Part shown: positions 6,515 through 15,094 of the stretch, piece after piece | Numbering within the stretch: position 1 is the first letter of the stretch | How the letters are laid out: the number at the start of each line of letters is the position of its first letter | Origin: Chloroflexota bacterium | Lineage (GTDB): Bacteria; Chloroflexota; Anaerolineae; Aggregatilineales; Phototrophicaceae | Length of the DNA: 19,566 bases | Assembly: GCA_026706395.1 (NCBI GenBank) | Contig: JAPOYU010000102.1 | Location: forward strand, 1-19,566 | Direction of reading: 5' to 3' | Position numbers and translations under genes: made by a program | The notes under the pieces: model-generated | What the model was told of the DNA's origin: nothing | The model's database searches: none | What the model saw: the letters and a program-made list of their open reading frames with translations, nothing else

Positions 6515-7525
6515 TCACTCCAGCGATACTTTCGCCAACTCGACGCCCTCGCGCAGCAGCTTCTCGTAAACGGCATAGCGCCGATACACATACATCCCAA
6601 CGCGTTCGTACAACGCGACCGCATTGGTCAAGCTTTTCCCGTCGACATCCAGGTGCACTTTTCTCTTGCCGCGGTCCCAGAACATCGCGAAACTATGCTG
6701 CAGCATCGCCGTTGCCAGGCCGCGCCGCCGATACGCTCGCCGAACGCCAACGGTATCGACATAGCCCGCCTCCGGATGACGATAGTCTTGCGTCAACCCG
6801 AGCAAGCTTCCGACCACTTGGCCCGTGTCTTCCGCCACCGGGAAGATCACCAGCGCGGGGTCAAAGTAGGGATCATTGTCCAGCCAGTGACGGAACAGTT
6901 CCAGGTCTTTCTCGAAAGGCTGCTCGATGTAACCGAAGTGATCAGAGAACGCATCGCGCACGACATCAACCAATAGCGGCAGATCTTGCTCGTGGCAATA
7001 AGGGCGGGCGCTGATGCCGGCTGGAAATGGCGGCGGCGCAGGACGTTCGGTCAACTCAATCTCCATGTCGAAGTACCAACGGCTTTCACGAAAGCCCGCT
7101 CTTTCCAGGGCGGCTTCGGCGAAGGTATGACCCTTGTGCGCGCCGCTCCAGAGGCTGATGCGCGCATCCGGCGGGCAGCGCGCTATGACGCCTTCCGCTT
7201 GCTCCTGCCCCCAACGCAGCAGCTGGCCTTCAAGTTTGGCGCTCTGGTACCGGGGGTGCACACCCCAATGGAGACCCGGCCGCACTGGCGGCTCACCTGT
7301 CGCCCAGAAGGTCGCGTATCCAGCTAGCAGCCCTCCGCTGTCATCAAATACTCCGATCGAGCAACTGCCCAGATCGAAACCGGGCTCCCGCCATTCCAGG
7401 AGCGCGCTTTCAGCTTGTATCTTGTCGTCGATGCCGATGTGCTCCGATATCGCGTTGACTGTATCCACATACGCGCTCGCGTCGTTCAAGGTCAATGGTC
7501 TTGTTGCAAAGTTTGCGTCGGTCAT
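6515..7525 (-). CDS. tandem-GNAT acetyltransferase
   Basis: A 336-aa protein with two GNAT folds, a build also seen in mycothiol synthase-like enzymes. The C-terminal domain (about 168-325) carries motif A, 'VDTVGVRRAYRRRGLATAML' (256-275), with the R-R-G-x-A pyrophosphate loop that holds acetyl-CoA, and the later 'NAVALYERVGM'. The N-terminal domain (about 5-155) has GNAT-like strands ('GLHWGVHPRYQ', 'LERAGFRESRWYFDM') but its loop is degenerate, so it probably helps in substrate binding or dimer formation. The acyl acceptor is unknown. The ATG at 7523-7525 has only a weak ribosome site. A consensus TATAAT about 105 nt upstream on the minus strand is the likely promoter. The last codons are duplicated at 5644-5684. 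Confidence 0.87.
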   Translation of the reverse strand: MTDANFATRPLTLNDASAYVDTVNAISEHIGIDDKIQAESALLEWREPGFDLGSCSIGVFDDSGGLLAGYATFWATGEPPVRPGLHWGVHPRYQSAKLEGQLLRWGQEQAEGVIARCPPDARISLWSGAHKGHTFAEAALERAGFRESRWYFDMEIELTERPAPPPFPAGISARPYCHEQDLPLLVDVVRDAFSDHFGYIEQPFEKDLELFRHWLDNDPYFDPALVIFPVAEDTGQVVGSLLGLTQDYRHPEAGYVDTVGVRRAYRRRGLATAMLQHSFAMFWDRGKRKVHLDVDGKSLTNAVALYERVGMYVYRRYAVYEKLLREGVELAKVSLE

Positions 7526-7629
7526 TGATCTGCCGTAACCTGCTTTCTGTTGTGACGAATCGCTAAGTCTTTGGCGCCGTCTGTCATGCTGCTGGAAAAC
7601 GGACGGCGGCCATTTTACTATCGCGGCGG

Positions 7630-7635
7630 ATTATA
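7630..7635 (-). promoter_or_regulatory. candidate -10 box of the GNAT-hydrolase operon
   Basis: A perfect TATAAT on the minus strand, about 105 nt before the GNAT start. No good -35 box is seen at 16-18 nt (TGTTAA is the nearest). It lies back-to-back with the plus-strand promoter at 7653-7681. Confidence 0.4.
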
Positions 7636-7652
7636 GAGGGGAAAAGTCTTGC

Positions 7653-7681
7653 TTAACAGTGTTCTGCTTTTGCGGTAAGAT
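7653..7681 (+). promoter_or_regulatory. candidate sigma70-type promoter for the 7719 gene
   Basis: TTAACA (7653-7658), a 17-nt spacer and TAAGAT (7676-7681), about 37 nt before the ATG at 7719. Four and five of six bases match the consensus. It may also drive the genes through dut. Confidence 0.5.
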
Positions 7682-7718
7682 GACGCCGCTTTGACCGCGC
7701 TTCCGGAGCAGCCTTTGA

Positions 7719-8831
7719 ATGAACAAAACGACCAAGACATTTACCTACATTATCGGAATTGTCATGACGATCGCGATGGTCGGCAGTTTGATACTTCCGA
7801 TGCTGTCGGGACAAATCGCCCAGGGGGATTTCGAACAGGAAGCCGCGACGCCGTTCCCTGAGCCGACGGTTCCCGCGCCGCCCGATGTTTCGGCGATCGA
7901 CTTCAACAGCAGGTATCTTCACAGTTCCGGCCTCTTCACGGTCGGCGCGCCTAGTGGATGGGTCGCCGGCAGCAGCAGCAATACATCTGACGAACTGCGC
8001 GCCAGCCTGACCAACAGCGCTTTCCGGAGTGTGGTGGAAGTTCGGATCAGCCAGAATCATACCGGCATCGCGGATCTCGAAGCGCTGAGCCAGTTTCTCG
8101 ACGCGACATGGCTCAACCATACCTGGAGCGGCTATTCCCGCTGGGACGAAACCAGCCGCAAGACAACCGATGACGGCAAAGTGCAGATCGACTTTAACTT
8201 GTCCCGCGGCCGGTCCCACACGATAGCCCGCCAGGAGTCCTGGCTGGAAGGCGGCGACATCTACACGGTTCGCGTCGTTATGGCGGAAAACGCGCCGCGA
8301 GAACTCAAATTCATCTTGCACGGCGTCGCCGACGGCATCGAACGGCTCCCCATTTATGCCGACGCGCCATTTGGCTGGGACGCCTACTTCGACAATCTTG
8401 ACAAGCACATCCTGCGTTATCCGTCAGATTGGGAGGTGACGGACGCCGCGCCCGGCCTGCCGGCGACGATCCTCGGCGATGACTTGACACTGGCGGTAGC
8501 GACCTTCGATGTCGCGATCGACAACGAAGAAGAGGCCGGTGATTGGATTGAAGACCAACGCAGCGGCATCGAAGCGCGCTCGGTAGAAGCAGTTGACGTC
8601 GGCGGCGCGCCGGGCTACAAGGTTTCCTACCGCTACACGACGCTCGACGGCGAAGTTGAAAGCGGATTGCTCATGATGCTCCATGGCACGGACAATCGCC
8701 TTCACGTCGCCAACTTAAGAGCTGCAGATCTCAATGAGAATTTGCTATCGGCTGACCACGCCGCGTATCCCTGGCTCGAAGTCATCGATACATTCCGGCT
8801 GACGCCCGAACTTGAGATAGATCTGCAGTAG
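7719..8831 (+). CDS. membrane-anchored/secreted protein with two similar PsbP/Mog1-like lobes
   Basis: A 370-aa hypothetical protein. Residues 10-30 form one hydrophobic segment ('YIIGIVMTIAMVGSLILPM') with a Lys-containing start, so it is an uncleaved anchor or signal peptide. A Pro/Thr-rich linker (about 42-56) follows. The rest looks like two related domains: 'FTVGAPSGWVAGS' (73-85) opens the first, and 'HILRYPSDWEVTD' (about 228-240) opens the second. Each leads to strands and a final 'A..W......F' type segment. This 'P.gW.v' start is typical of the PsbP/Mog1-like (DUF1795-type) fold, which is widespread in exported proteins of unknown job. There are no catalytic motifs. GGAG at 7705-7708 is 10 nt before the ATG. 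The domain call is by pattern only. Confidence 0.72.
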   Translation: MNKTTKTFTYIIGIVMTIAMVGSLILPMLSGQIAQGDFEQEAATPFPEPTVPAPPDVSAIDFNSRYLHSSGLFTVGAPSGWVAGSSSNTSDELRASLTNSAFRSVVEVRISQNHTGIADLEALSQFLDATWLNHTWSGYSRWDETSRKTTDDGKVQIDFNLSRGRSHTIARQESWLEGGDIYTVRVVMAENAPRELKFILHGVADGIERLPIYADAPFGWDAYFDNLDKHILRYPSDWEVTDAAPGLPATILGDDLTLAVATFDVAIDNEEEAGDWIEDQRSGIEARSVEAVDVGGAPGYKVSYRYTTLDGEVESGLLMMLHGTDNRLHVANLRAADLNENLLSADHAAYPWLEVIDTFRLTPELEIDLQ

Positions 8832-8924
8832 AACGCTGTCGAGTTGTTTCCGCCCCGACGGATGTGCTTGTCCACAGATCGCTGCAGCCTCGGTCCCTGT
8901 CACCGGCAGAAAGTGATGGTTTAG

Positions 8925-9686
8925 TTGCAAGAGATTCGCCAAAACTTGTGGGTATATGAGGCCGCTGCGTCCGGCGTCTCGGTGCGCAGTGTTCTCATCC
9001 TTGGCGAGCGATTCGCGGCAGTGTGGGACAGTTTGGCCCATCCATCGGATGTTGCGGTCCTGTCCGCATTTTTGGCGGACAAGCCATTCCATCTCATTTA
9101 CAGCCATGCCGACTGGGACCACTGCTGGGGTACCGGCGGCTTTGCGCGGACGCCTGCGGCAGTAGTTGCCCACGCGGAGTGCCGGCGTCGGTTCGACGCT
9201 GATGTGCCGGAAACGCTAAGCCGGATGCAACTGACCGAAATAACTAGGTGGGAAGCCGTGCGTCTCCTCCCGCCAAATCTCACGTTCACCAGGACCTTGA
9301 CCCTTGATCTCGGCGGAATCAGCCTGGAATTGCATCATCTGCCTGGACATACCCCCGACTGCATTGTCGGCTGGATACCTGAATGGGGAGTGCTCCTTGG
9401 CGGCGATACTTTCGAGACTCCACTGCCGGTCGTTAATGGCGCAGCGCCGGTCGACGCTTGGTTGTCAGACCTGGAGGCCTGGGCGGCGCGGGACGATCTC
9501 GCGCAAACCATTCCCTCGCATGGATCCTACGAAGGGCGGGAAGCCCTTGAGCAAACCATCATCTATCTGCGCTCGTTAATCGGCGACCGCCGCTTCGACT
9601 TGCCCGGGACGCTGGATACATTCTACGCCGAGACACATCAGAAAAACTTGCAGGTCATGGATGGCGAACTCGACTCAGTTAAATGA
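8925..9686 (+). CDS. metallo-beta-lactamase-fold hydrolase
   Basis: A 253-aa MBL-superfamily protein. The metal motif is 'HADWDHCWG' (H61, D63, D65, H66), where the usual H-x-H-x-D-H has Asp in place of the second His, a variant known in one MBL branch. His142 ('LPGHTPDC'), Asp161 ('GGDTF') and His199 ('IPSHG') complete the site. Members hydrolyse esters, thioesters or lactones; the substrate here is unknown. There is no signal peptide. The start is TTG 8925, giving 'MQEIRQNLWVYEA', the usual start of the family; an ATG at 8916 is in another frame and soon meets a stop. The ribosome site is poor, so the start is uncertain. The 3' end overlaps the glycosylase gene by 26 nt, which suggests translational coupling. 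Confidence 0.87.
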   Translation: MQEIRQNLWVYEAAASGVSVRSVLILGERFAAVWDSLAHPSDVAVLSAFLADKPFHLIYSHADWDHCWGTGGFARTPAAVVAHAECRRRFDADVPETLSRMQLTEITRWEAVRLLPPNLTFTRTLTLDLGGISLELHHLPGHTPDCIVGWIPEWGVLLGGDTFETPLPVVNGAAPVDAWLSDLEAWAARDDLAQTIPSHGSYEGREALEQTIIYLRSLIGDRRFDLPGTLDTFYAETHQKNLQVMDGELDSVK

Positions 9687-10197
9687 GATTCTGCCCGATG
9701 TTCTCGACTTCGGCCTCGTTCTCCTATTCTGTGGTACGGCGGCGAGTGATGTTTCGGCCCGCGCCGGCGCCTACTATGCCAACCCAAGCAACGCGTTCTG
9801 GCGGGCGCTTTGGGAGACGGGAATCACGCCGCGCCGCTACCAGCCCAGCGAATACCGCGCCCTGCTCAACTTGAGAATCGGTTTGACCGATGTTGCCAAA
9901 TGCGCTGCCGGAGTCGATAGTCAGCTTCACCATTCCGACTTCCAGCCCGATCAGTTGAGTCAGAAGATCGCCCATTATCAGCCACAGATTGTCGCTTTCA
10001 CCAGCAAGACTGCCTGGCGCGCCTGGAATCGGCTTCCAGCCGACAGCTCGATCGCCTACGGCTGGCAGCAGACAGGCTTGGAAGGAACGCGCTTCTTTGT
10101 GCTGCCTTCGCCTTCAGGCGCCGCGCGCCGATTCTGGAGTATCGACCCCTGGCAGCGGCTGGCTGACGAATATGCTCGCCGAATCGCTTCACTCTAG
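9661..10197 (+). CDS. Mug/TDG-type mismatch-specific DNA glycosylase
   Basis: A 178-aa protein of the uracil-DNA-glycosylase superfamily. It excises uracil or thymine-like bases from mismatches in DNA repair. Motif 1 is 'FCGTAASDVSARAGAYYANP' (23-42) with 'NAFWRAL', where classical E. coli Mug has GINPG; the catalytic Asn position is therefore Ala here, as in a large bacterial subgroup with 'FCGTAA'. 'IGLTDVAK' follows, and motif 2 is 'LPSPSGAARRFW'. It starts inside the end of the MBL gene and ends 8 nt before dut. Base-excision and dUTP-cleansing genes side by side suggest a shared task of keeping uracil out of DNA. Substrate range cannot be read from sequence. Confidence 0.85.
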   Translation: MANSTQLNEILPDVLDFGLVLLFCGTAASDVSARAGAYYANPSNAFWRALWETGITPRRYQPSEYRALLNLRIGLTDVAKCAAGVDSQLHHSDFQPDQLSQKIAHYQPQIVAFTSKTAWRAWNRLPADSSIAYGWQQTGLEGTRFFVLPSPSGAARRFWSIDPWQRLADEYARRIASL

Positions 10198-10205
10198 GAT
10201 TCCCA

Positions 10206-10637
10206 ATGCGCGTATATCGAAACGAAAAGATGCGCGCCCTCGGCATTGAATTCGTTGCGCCGCGCGGCGGTGACGCCGGTTATGACCTGTATTCCGTTGG
10301 CGACTATGAACTTGCTCCTCATCAGCGAGCGTTGGTCGAGACCGGCCTCCATCTGGAGATACCGCCTGGCTATGTCGGCCTGGTCAAAGATCGCTCCAGC
10401 ATCGCTTCAGCCGGCATCCACAGCCTTGCCGGTGTCATCGATAGCGCCTACCGCGGCGAACTGAAAGTTCTGCTGGTCAATCTCGGTTCGGGCAGTTTTC
10501 AGATCCGCGCCGGGCAGAAAATCGCCCAACTGCTCGTCGTCCCGGCTTTTACGCATGCGATCGAGGTCGTGGACGCTCTCGAAGATCTCTCTAGCACCGC
10601 GCGCGGTTCCGGCGGATTCGGCTCGACTGGCCCCTAA
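10206..10637 (+). CDS. dut: dUTP diphosphatase (dUTPase)
   Basis: A 143-aa trimeric-type dUTPase that converts dUTP to dUMP and pyrophosphate, supplying dTMP synthesis and preventing uracil incorporation. All five family motifs are present: 1, 'DAGYDLYS' (23-30); 2, 'DRSSIAS' (62-68); 3, 'GVIDSAYRGE' (76-85) with the catalytic Asp79 and the base-stacking Tyr82; 4, 'RAGQKIAQLLV' (101-111); 5, the Gly-rich tail 'RGSGGFGSTG' (133-142), which closes over the nucleotide. Length is normal. The ATG at 10206 has AGGA about 7 nt upstream, next to the end of the glycosylase gene. A second ATG at 10230 would remove eight residues and is less likely. Confidence 0.97.
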   Translation: MRVYRNEKMRALGIEFVAPRGGDAGYDLYSVGDYELAPHQRALVETGLHLEIPPGYVGLVKDRSSIASAGIHSLAGVIDSAYRGELKVLLVNLGSGSFQIRAGQKIAQLLVVPAFTHAIEVVDALEDLSSTARGSGGFGSTGP

Positions 10638-10664
10638 TCATAACTAAGCGTCTGCTCAGGGCGG

Positions 10665-11399
10665 CTACTGGTTGACGATCAGCACCTCGCCCGTAATCTC
10701 GTGAGCCGCGTCTGAGCACAGGAAAAGCGCCGCGCTGCCGATATCTGCCATGCCGCCGTCAAACGCATTTAAGGTTGCCCGGCTAGCCTCGGACGGCCGG
10801 CGCCGTCCTTCGGATTCGGATTGCTGCCTCGTAGCGATGGCGTTGACACGAATCCCCTGCGGCGCCAATTCGCGAGCGGCCTGGCGCGTCATAGCGATTA
10901 GGCCCGCCTTTCCCGCCAGATAGCCGATGCCGGACGGGATCGTCGAATTCAGCGCCTCTTCTGCTGCCATGTTGATAATCGCGCCGCCGCCTTCATCGGC
11001 CATCACCCGCGCGGTCAATTGCAGGCAGAAGAAGGCGCCGGTGATATTCACCTCGAGTTGACGACGCCAATTCCATTCATCAATCGTAAGCAGCGGCTCA
11101 GGATGAAACACCTCCGCCGCATTGACCAGTACGTCGATTCTGCCGAAAGCGTCCCGCGTTTGTTCGATCATATTCGCCGCCTGAAAGCGATTGGAGGCAT
11201 CCGCCTGCAAGGCCACAGCTCGTCCGCCGCGAGCTTCAATCTGCTCAGCAACCGTTTCCGCCCGCTCAATATTGATGTCGTTGACGGCCACCGATGCGCC
11301 GCCCCCGGCCAATGCGAGAGCGATTTCACGTCCATTGCCGCTGCCAGCGCCCGTAATAAGCGCGTTCTGGCCGCTCAGAACTTCTTTGAAAATAGACAA
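10665..11399 (-). CDS. short-chain dehydrogenase/reductase, degenerate active site
   Basis: A 244-aa SDR of normal length for the classical group. The Rossmann loop 'TGAGSGNG' (16-23), the catalytic Asn in 'LEVNITGAFF' and Y-x-x-x-K in 'YLAGK' are present. Three normally conserved spots are changed: NNAG is 'NAAE', the catalytic serine of 'N-I-S-S' is Ala in 'NMAAEE', and the 'PG' after 'IRVNAIA' is 'TR'. The C-terminal loop is Ser/Arg-rich. It may be inactive or use another mechanism. The start is a TTG (11397-11399), as no ATG lies between the upstream ssb stop and the Rossmann motif. It is last in a gatB-ssb-SDR run, 39 nt after ssb, so it is probably co-transcribed. Confidence 0.85.
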   Translation of the reverse strand: MSIFKEVLSGQNALITGAGSGNGREIALALAGGGASVAVNDINIERAETVAEQIEARGGRAVALQADASNRFQAANMIEQTRDAFGRIDVLVNAAEVFHPEPLLTIDEWNWRRQLEVNITGAFFCLQLTARVMADEGGGAIINMAAEEALNSTIPSGIGYLAGKAGLIAMTRQAARELAPQGIRVNAIATRQQSESEGRRRPSEASRATLNAFDGGMADIGSAALFLCSDAAHEITGEVLIVNQ

Positions 11400-11438
11400 A
11401 GCGTTTGACTGGAAAGGTTTGCCAGAAATCGAATGCGA

Positions 11439-11924
11439 CTAAAAGGGGATATCGTCAATGGTTTGCGGCGAGTCCGGATAGTTTGACGCGCGATCACTCC
11501 GCTGGGCATCCCCTCGCTGACCGCCTCGCCCAGAAGAACCTCCGCGCTGGCCGCCGCCACGCTGCCCCCCGCCGCCACCCTGGTCGCCGTCGCCGCGGCT
11601 GCTGAGGAAACGCACCTCTCGCGCCGTCAAATCCAGCGATGCCGCCGCCTCGCCATTATTGTTGACGTAGCCGCGCGCCGATACATTGCCGATCACCATA
11701 ACTTGCCGCCCGCGTGAAAGATAGGTATTGCAGTTCTCGCCTTGCGCGCCCCACACAGCTACGCGATACCAGGTCGTCTTCTCTCTCTGTTCATTCGTCT
11801 GACGATCGCGCCAGCGCTCCGTCACCGCCACACTGAAGTTGCAGACTGCTTGTCCGCTCTGCAAGTATCGGAGTTCGGGGTCGCCGCCCAAGTTGCCCAC
11901 AACAATGGTCTGGTGCCAGGTCAT
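11439..11924 (-). CDS. ssb: single-stranded DNA-binding protein
   Basis: A 161-aa SSB. Residues 1-110 are the OB fold ('VVGNLGGDPELRYLQSG', 'VAVTERWRD', 'TWYRVAVWGAQGE', 'GRQVMVIGN', 'AREVRFLS'). A Gly/Gln/Arg-rich disordered linker (about 112-145) follows, and the acidic tip ends in DDIPF, the docking site for replication and repair partners. It coats single-stranded DNA. GGGAG lies 9 nt upstream of the ATG, and the gap to the gatB stop is 25 nt, so the two genes share a transcript. Confidence 0.97.
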   Translation of the reverse strand: MTWHQTIVVGNLGGDPELRYLQSGQAVCNFSVAVTERWRDRQTNEQREKTTWYRVAVWGAQGENCNTYLSRGRQVMVIGNVSARGYVNNNGEAAASLDLTAREVRFLSSRGDGDQGGGGGQRGGGQRGGSSGRGGQRGDAQRSDRASNYPDSPQTIDDIPF

Positions 11925-11949
11925 CTTGTTTTTCTCCCAAAATTCTGGT

Positions 11950-13407
<1,458 letters not shown>

Positions 13408-13438
13408 CGTTCCTTCCCAAGATGAAAGGGAAACACAA

Positions 13439-13453
13439 GCACTAATGTAGTGC
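13439..13453. promoter_or_regulatory. inverted repeat over the candidate gatB promoter
   Basis: GCACTA-atg-TAGTGC is a perfect 6-bp inverted repeat with a 3-nt centre. On the minus strand it overlaps a candidate -10 TACATT (13444-13449), with TTGCGC (13466-13471) 16 nt away as the -35. It may be an operator for the gatB-ssb-SDR transcript. The promoter match is only fair. Confidence 0.38.
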
Positions 13454-13594
13454 AAAAGCCCTCAGGCGCAAGGGTCTGCCCTTCAGCGCGCAGGCATCAC
13501 GTGAATGGACCGGCAGCGTACTTCGCAAACTGCGCCAGAGTCGCCACTTAATGCTATCGCGGCTTGCTCGCCAATACAAAATAAGCCCCGGCGG

Positions 13595-13610
13595 GTTCGC
13601 CAGAGCGAAC
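13595..13610. other. short perfect hairpin in the gap between aminotransferase and gatB
   Basis: GTTCGC-caga-GCGAAC, a 6-bp stem with a 4-nt loop, in the 229-nt gap 13408-13636. No clean T-run follows on either strand, so I do not call it a terminator. Apart from this and the gatB promoter, I see no gene in the gap. Confidence 0.3.
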
Positions 13611-13636
13611 ACAACTCAGGTCTCGATTTGATTGCC

Positions 13637-14833
13637 TTACGAGGCAAATACTGGCCTAGCGCTCACTTGCAGCAAGCCCCGTTTCATGAGGAAGCGCTCC
13701 AACCTGTCGAGCGCAGCCAGTATATTTTCCTCGCTGGTGGCATAACTCGCGCGCACAAATCCGCGCCCGCTCTCGCCGAAGGCGCTGCCTGGAATCAGCG
13801 CGAGCCGTTCTTCCAGCAGCAGCTCTTCACAGAATTGCTCGTCATCCATGCCCGTGATCGCGATACTGGGGAAGGCGTAGAAGGCGCCGCGCGGCTCAAA
13901 ACAGGTCAGACCAAGCTGGTTGAATCCAGCCACGATCAACCGCCGCCGTTTGTCATATTCACGCCGCATTGCCTCGATGTCGTTCTCGCCACAACGCAAG
14001 GCCTCGAGCGCAGCTGCCTGTCCCATCGTCGGCGCCGACATGATCAGATACTGATGTATCTTGTACATCGCCTCAGTAAAGGCTCGCGGAGCGGTGACGT
14101 AACCTATCCGCCAGCCTGTCATCGCATAGGACTTGCTCATGCCGCTCAAGACGATCGTCCGCTCGAACATACTCGGCAGCGTAGCAAAGTTCACATGCTG
14201 TATGCCATAAACCAGCCGCTCATAGATCTCGTCCGATATCACCACCAGATCGTGCCTTTCAGCGACTTCGGCGACTTGCAGCAGATGCTCAATCGTGGAG
14301 GCCGCGCCGGTCGGATTGCTGGGGTAGCTGAGCAAGATGGCCTTGGTTCGGGAGGTGATCCGCGCTTCCAGCGCAGCGCCGGTTACTTGGAAATCATCTT
14401 CGGCGTTGGTCGGCGCCATTATCGGTACACCGCCGGCAGTCTCAACCAGCGCTGGGTTCGCCACAAAACACGGTTCCACGACCAATACTTCGTCGCCCGG
14501 GTCAAGCAGGATCTTCAGCGCCAGGTAGAGCGCCTCGCTCACGCCTACCGTCACCAGCACCTCGTCTTCCGGCTCGTACCGGACTCCGTATAGCCGCTCA
14601 ACATGATCCGCTATCGCCGCGCGCAGTTCGTAAACCCCCGCATTTGAGGTATAACCGGTGTGGCCGTCGCGCAGGCTCTGTACACCTGCGTCAAGTATAT
14701 GTGCGGGTGTGACGAAGTCGGGCTCGCCTATGCCAAGCGACACCACATCGCCCATCGTCGTCGCGATGTCGAAATAGCGGCGAATGCCCGATGGACGCAA
14801 GCTCTGTACGCTCTTTGAAAGATAGCGACTCAT
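13637..14833 (-). CDS. class I/II PLP-dependent aminotransferase
   Basis: A 398-aa fold-type I aminotransferase. PLP-binding signs are Asn173 ('YPSNPTGA'), Asp201 and Tyr204 ('SDEIYE'), and the Schiff-base Lys234 in 'SGMSKSYAMTGWRIGY', with Arg242 nearby. 'LGIGEPDFVTP' opens the domain and 'GHTGYTSNAGVYELR' is typical of the aspartate/aromatic (Ib-gamma) branch that includes PatA-like enzymes. The amino-acid substrate is undecided: aspartate, aromatic or N-acetyl-diaminopimelate are all possible. AGAGGAG lies about 9 nt upstream of the ATG. It probably has its own promoter (TGACCG at 14890-14895 and TATAAA at 14868-14873 on the minus strand, 16 nt apart). Its stop codon sits in a small TTGCC/GGCAA repeat. 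Confidence 0.92.
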   Translation of the reverse strand: MSRYLSKSVQSLRPSGIRRYFDIATTMGDVVSLGIGEPDFVTPAHILDAGVQSLRDGHTGYTSNAGVYELRAAIADHVERLYGVRYEPEDEVLVTVGVSEALYLALKILLDPGDEVLVVEPCFVANPALVETAGGVPIMAPTNAEDDFQVTGAALEARITSRTKAILLSYPSNPTGAASTIEHLLQVAEVAERHDLVVISDEIYERLVYGIQHVNFATLPSMFERTIVLSGMSKSYAMTGWRIGYVTAPRAFTEAMYKIHQYLIMSAPTMGQAAALEALRCGENDIEAMRREYDKRRRLIVAGFNQLGLTCFEPRGAFYAFPSIAITGMDDEQFCEELLLEERLALIPGSAFGESGRGFVRASYATSEENILAALDRLERFLMKRGLLQVSARPVFAS

Positions 14834-14917
14834 GAATATCTGCTCCTCTTACGGAAATACCCGACAGTTTATATCATCAATCGTCACATCGGTCATCACA
14901 CAGCATTTTCCAAGAGT

Positions 14918-14949
14918 TTGCGAGTTTTTACTACACTTTGTACTATAAT
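14918..14949 (+). promoter_or_regulatory. candidate promoter of the DUF5996-like gene
   Basis: TTGCGA (14918-14923) lies 17 nt before TACTATAAT (14941-14949), which contains a perfect TATAAT at 14944-14949. TTGTAC occurs just before the -10 box (14938-14943) and again just after (14954-14959), so a regulator could bind on both sides. The leader would be about 140 nt long. Confidence 0.48.
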
Positions 14950-14993
14950 TCGATTGTACAGGCACACAATGAGTGTATCCTTAAATCAAGATG

Positions 14994-15060
14994 TAGGAAG
15001 ACCTGCGCGGGGCTAATCCGGCTTTCATGAAAACTCTTCATAATGAGTATTAGGAAGACC
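14994..15060 (+). repeat. 10-bp direct repeat in the leader of the DUF5996-like gene
   Basis: TAGGAAGACC occurs at 14994-15003 and again at 15051-15060, each a little downstream of an ATGAGT. The region also contains the small ACTC/GAGT stem around 15031-15047. A 15-codon frame starts at 14969. It may be a regulatory leader or a small duplication. Confidence 0.4.
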
Positions 15061-15094
15061 CATAAACGCGAGACTTGCGAAAGGAGAAAACAGC

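Noticed and set aside
13505..14593. Long plus-strand frame opposite the aminotransferase
   Set aside because: Antisense of a clear aminotransferase; the part outside it has no ribosome site or family pattern.
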